A model generated the notes under the pieces. The model searched no databases and was not told the origin of the DNA. It saw nothing but the letters and a program-made list of their open reading frames with translations. Of a stretch of DNA of 8,087 nucleotides, positions 6,963-8,087 are shown piece after piece. The position numbers and the translations under genes were made by a program. Source of the DNA: Holophaga sp. (GTDB lineage: Bacteria; Acidobacteriota; Holophagae; Holophagales; Holophagaceae); contig JARLGP010000162.1 of NCBI GenBank assembly GCA_031292735.1, positions 1 through 8,087 on the forward strand, read 5' to 3'. Within the stretch, counting starts at the first letter, position 1. Each line of letters starts with the position of its first letter.

Positions 6963-7502
6963 CTACTCAGGGGGCGGCCCATCCAAGGGCAGGACCATGA
7001 TCATTGAATCACTTTTAACCACCTTCTCCACGAACCCGAACCGCCGGTACAGGCGCACGGCGGGATTTTCCGGTGCGACACTCAGGGATAGAGCGGGATG
7101 CCGGCCTTGCGCCGCAGCGATGATCGCGGCAAGAAGGCGTGTCCCGATGCCTTGGTTTCGGGATCCTGGGACCACCGCCATGGCCAGTTCGGGGGTGGCC
7201 GCATCCCAGAAGCCGTAACCACCAGGTGGGGACATCCGGCGGATCCAAATGGCCCCAAGGGGAGTGAAGGGGTCGTGAACGGCCAGAAAGCCTATGTCAT
7301 CTTGGCACTCACCCCAGGAAGAGACGTAGCAGTACAGTTCCGGCCGCCTCACGATCTCCTCAGGAAAGGGTGGTAAGTGAGCGGGGTGCCAGAGAGCAAG
7401 GTAAAGCATCTCCTCCAGCACGGCCTGGTCGCCAACGTGCAGCGGACGGCAATGCCATGGGACCGCCTCGCCATTGCCGTTTTCGGACCCGGAAATGGTC
7501 AT
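6963..7502 (-). CDS. GNAT family N-acetyltransferase
   Basis: The 179-residue product is a single-domain GNAT protein. Acetyl-CoA is expected to bind at the loop RNQGIG (115-120) within PELAMAVVPGSRNQGIGTRL, preceded by strand PLGAIWIRRM and GYGFWD, and followed by LSLSVAPENPAVRLYRRFGF (138-157), the usual C-terminal strand/helix with Asn and Tyr at acetyltransferase positions. The substrate is unknown. ATG at 7502 overlaps the stop of the decayed hydrolase frame upstream as ATGA, and no strong ribosome binding site is seen, so translation may once have been coupled to that gene. Composition is intermediate between the GC-rich core and the AT-rich GNAT gene downstream, and the two GNATs are not close copies, so they probably have separate origins. 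The gene itself appears intact. Confidence 0.85.
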   Translation of the reverse strand: MTISGSENGNGEAVPWHCRPLHVGDQAVLEEMLYLALWHPAHLPPFPEEIVRRPELYCYVSSWGECQDDIGFLAVHDPFTPLGAIWIRRMSPPGGYGFWDAATPELAMAVVPGSRNQGIGTRLLAAIIAAAQGRHPALSLSVAPENPAVRLYRRFGFVEKVVKSDSMIMVLPLDGPPPE

Positions 7503-7854
7503 GATACGATCCGCTCGATCAACTTGTTCAACTCGGCAAGCACTGGGGGATCCAGAAAGAAGTCATGCCCTCGATCAGGTTCAGGGGGGAAAGGGGGTCG
7601 ATCCTATCGCGAAATGCGGGTTGTTTCGTGAGTTTGAACATGTTTTTCCGCTACGCAGGAACATCACACGGGCATGAAACCAGAAGGGCGGCATCGAGTA
7701 ATGCTGGGTGCCGGCTCAAAATATAGGCTGCCAGGGCCGCTCCGCCCGAATGGTCAGCGAGAACGACCTTTCGGACGTGATAACGTCGCTTGAGCGCGCC
7801 GATGGCTGAGGCAATGGCGTCCGTGTTCCTGGTGTTGTCGTTATCACCGTTCAT
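7499..7854 (-). pseudogene. alpha/beta hydrolase, decayed (N-terminus missing, stop, frame break)
   Basis: Minus-strand reading from about 7854 gives DNDNTRNTDAIASAIGALKRRY, then VVLADHSGGAALAAYIL, a nucleophile elbow (x-H-S-G-G with the catalytic Ser), then ALLVSCPCDVPA. A TAG stop at 7653-7651 follows where relatives have Trp (CPCDVPAW). The same frame continues RKNMFKLTKQPAF and IDPLSPLNLIEG to about 7567, after which similarity shifts frame to GHDFFLDPPVLAELNKLI (containing the likely catalytic His), ending IVS and a stop at 7499. The stretch normally found between 'SPLD' and the 'HD..LDP' segment, including the acid residue, seems deleted, and the usual N-terminal HGGPG/oxyanion part is absent upstream. 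The damage cannot give a working hydrolase. The stop overlaps the GNAT start by ATGA, so they were probably one operon. The tryptophan and the deletion are inferred from remembered family patterns. Confidence 0.75.
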
Positions 7855-8087
7855 TGGCCCCTTAGCTCATAGCGACATAGGCTGGTTTCAACCCGGGTTA
7901 AAGGCAATACCGTCCGTACAAGGGCTTTTGGTTTTTTCTCGGCGAGCCTCTGCTACCTCGGCGCCCTCCCCTGAAAAGCATTTTTAAGTAATGGATAGAG
8001 TGAGATTAGGCACCAAGTTGTTTTTCCTGGGCCGACCTCTGGGACGGATGGGAACTTCTGGGAATCCCTCCGGAAGGACGACCTGAC
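7855..8087. other. unassigned terminal segment with palindrome AACCCGGGTT
   Basis: No gene is recognised here. A 10-base palindrome AACCCGGGTT lies at 7890-7899, next to a direct repeat CATAG-CGA-CATAG (7868-7880). On the minus strand the frame from the window edge stays open to a TAG at 7953 (44 codons ending LLKNAFQGRAPR), which could be the end of a gene outside the window but matches no family I know. A 27-codon minus frame (7981 to 7898) is basic and lacks a ribosome binding site. Similarity to the hydrolase stops at about 7854, so a rearrangement point probably lies near 7855-7866. Confidence 0.4.

Noticed and set aside
6943..7631. Plus-strand frames opposite the second GNAT gene and the hydrolase remnant.
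   Set aside because: They are antisense to regions with clear GNAT and hydrolase motifs and show no family resemblance.
7898..7981. A 27-codon basic minus-strand frame starting MLFRGGRRGS.
   Set aside because: No ribosome binding site, no recognised family, and it lies in a rearranged stretch.
6180..7990. An integron cassette array, suggested by two GNAT genes in a row.
   Set aside because: No convincing attC sites (paired RYYYAAC/GTTRRRY boxes with a palindromic core) separate the genes, and no integrase is present in the window.
7980..8087. Resemblance of GTTCCCATCCG on the minus strand to part of 5S rRNA.
   Set aside because: Only about ten bases match and the flanking conserved 5S helices are missing.

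Overview
The window is high-GC bacterial DNA in its first three quarters, with dense coding, strong G/C preference at third codon positions and AGGAG-type ribosome binding sites. The gene content (ATP-grasp/CoA-binding succinyl-CoA ligase, an M20 amidohydrolase, a DUF3798 exported protein, an exported PAP2-type protein, and what looks like the N-terminus of a PilT-like protein) would suit a Gram-negative soil or sediment bacterium. An acidobacterial (Holophaga/Geothrix-like) origin is my best guess, but the sequence alone does not prove it.

Layout. 1-330 (minus): start of a gene leaving the window, resembling a PilT-type N-terminal region. 331-432: divergent intergenic region. 433-2589 (plus): sucC-sucD, both subunits of succinyl-CoA ligase (TCA cycle), separated by an unusual 105-base spacer holding a stem-loop and an 11-base repeat of the end of sucC. 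2643-3740 (plus): M20D metallo-amidohydrolase, probably in the same transcription direction and possibly the same unit. 3746-4963 (minus): secreted DUF3798 solute-binding-like protein, convergent with the amidohydrolase with only 5 bases between them. 4964-5221: A/T-richer divergent regulatory region with a TTGACA box and CGAAA/TTTCG palindromes. 5222-6031 (plus): exported PAP2-like protein that keeps two of the three catalytic motifs while motif 1 is altered. 6079-6115: perfect 16-bp inverted repeat.

From about 6180 to the end the character changes: A/T-richer sequence, weak ribosome binding sites and longer gaps. It holds two unrelated GNAT acetyltransferase genes on the minus strand (one clearly AT-rich and AAC(6')-like, one of intermediate composition) and, just upstream and overlapping by ATGA, the ruins of an alpha/beta hydrolase gene that has lost its N-terminus, gained a stop codon and apparently lost an internal block. 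The last 230 bases carry no gene I can recognise. This stretch reads as an acquired and decaying accessory segment downstream of a core metabolic block.

Functionally, only sucC and sucD clearly work together. I see no defence system, CRISPR array, transposase or RNA gene. The most notable items are the decayed hydrolase/GNAT unit, the altered PAP2 motif and the unexplained structured spacers.
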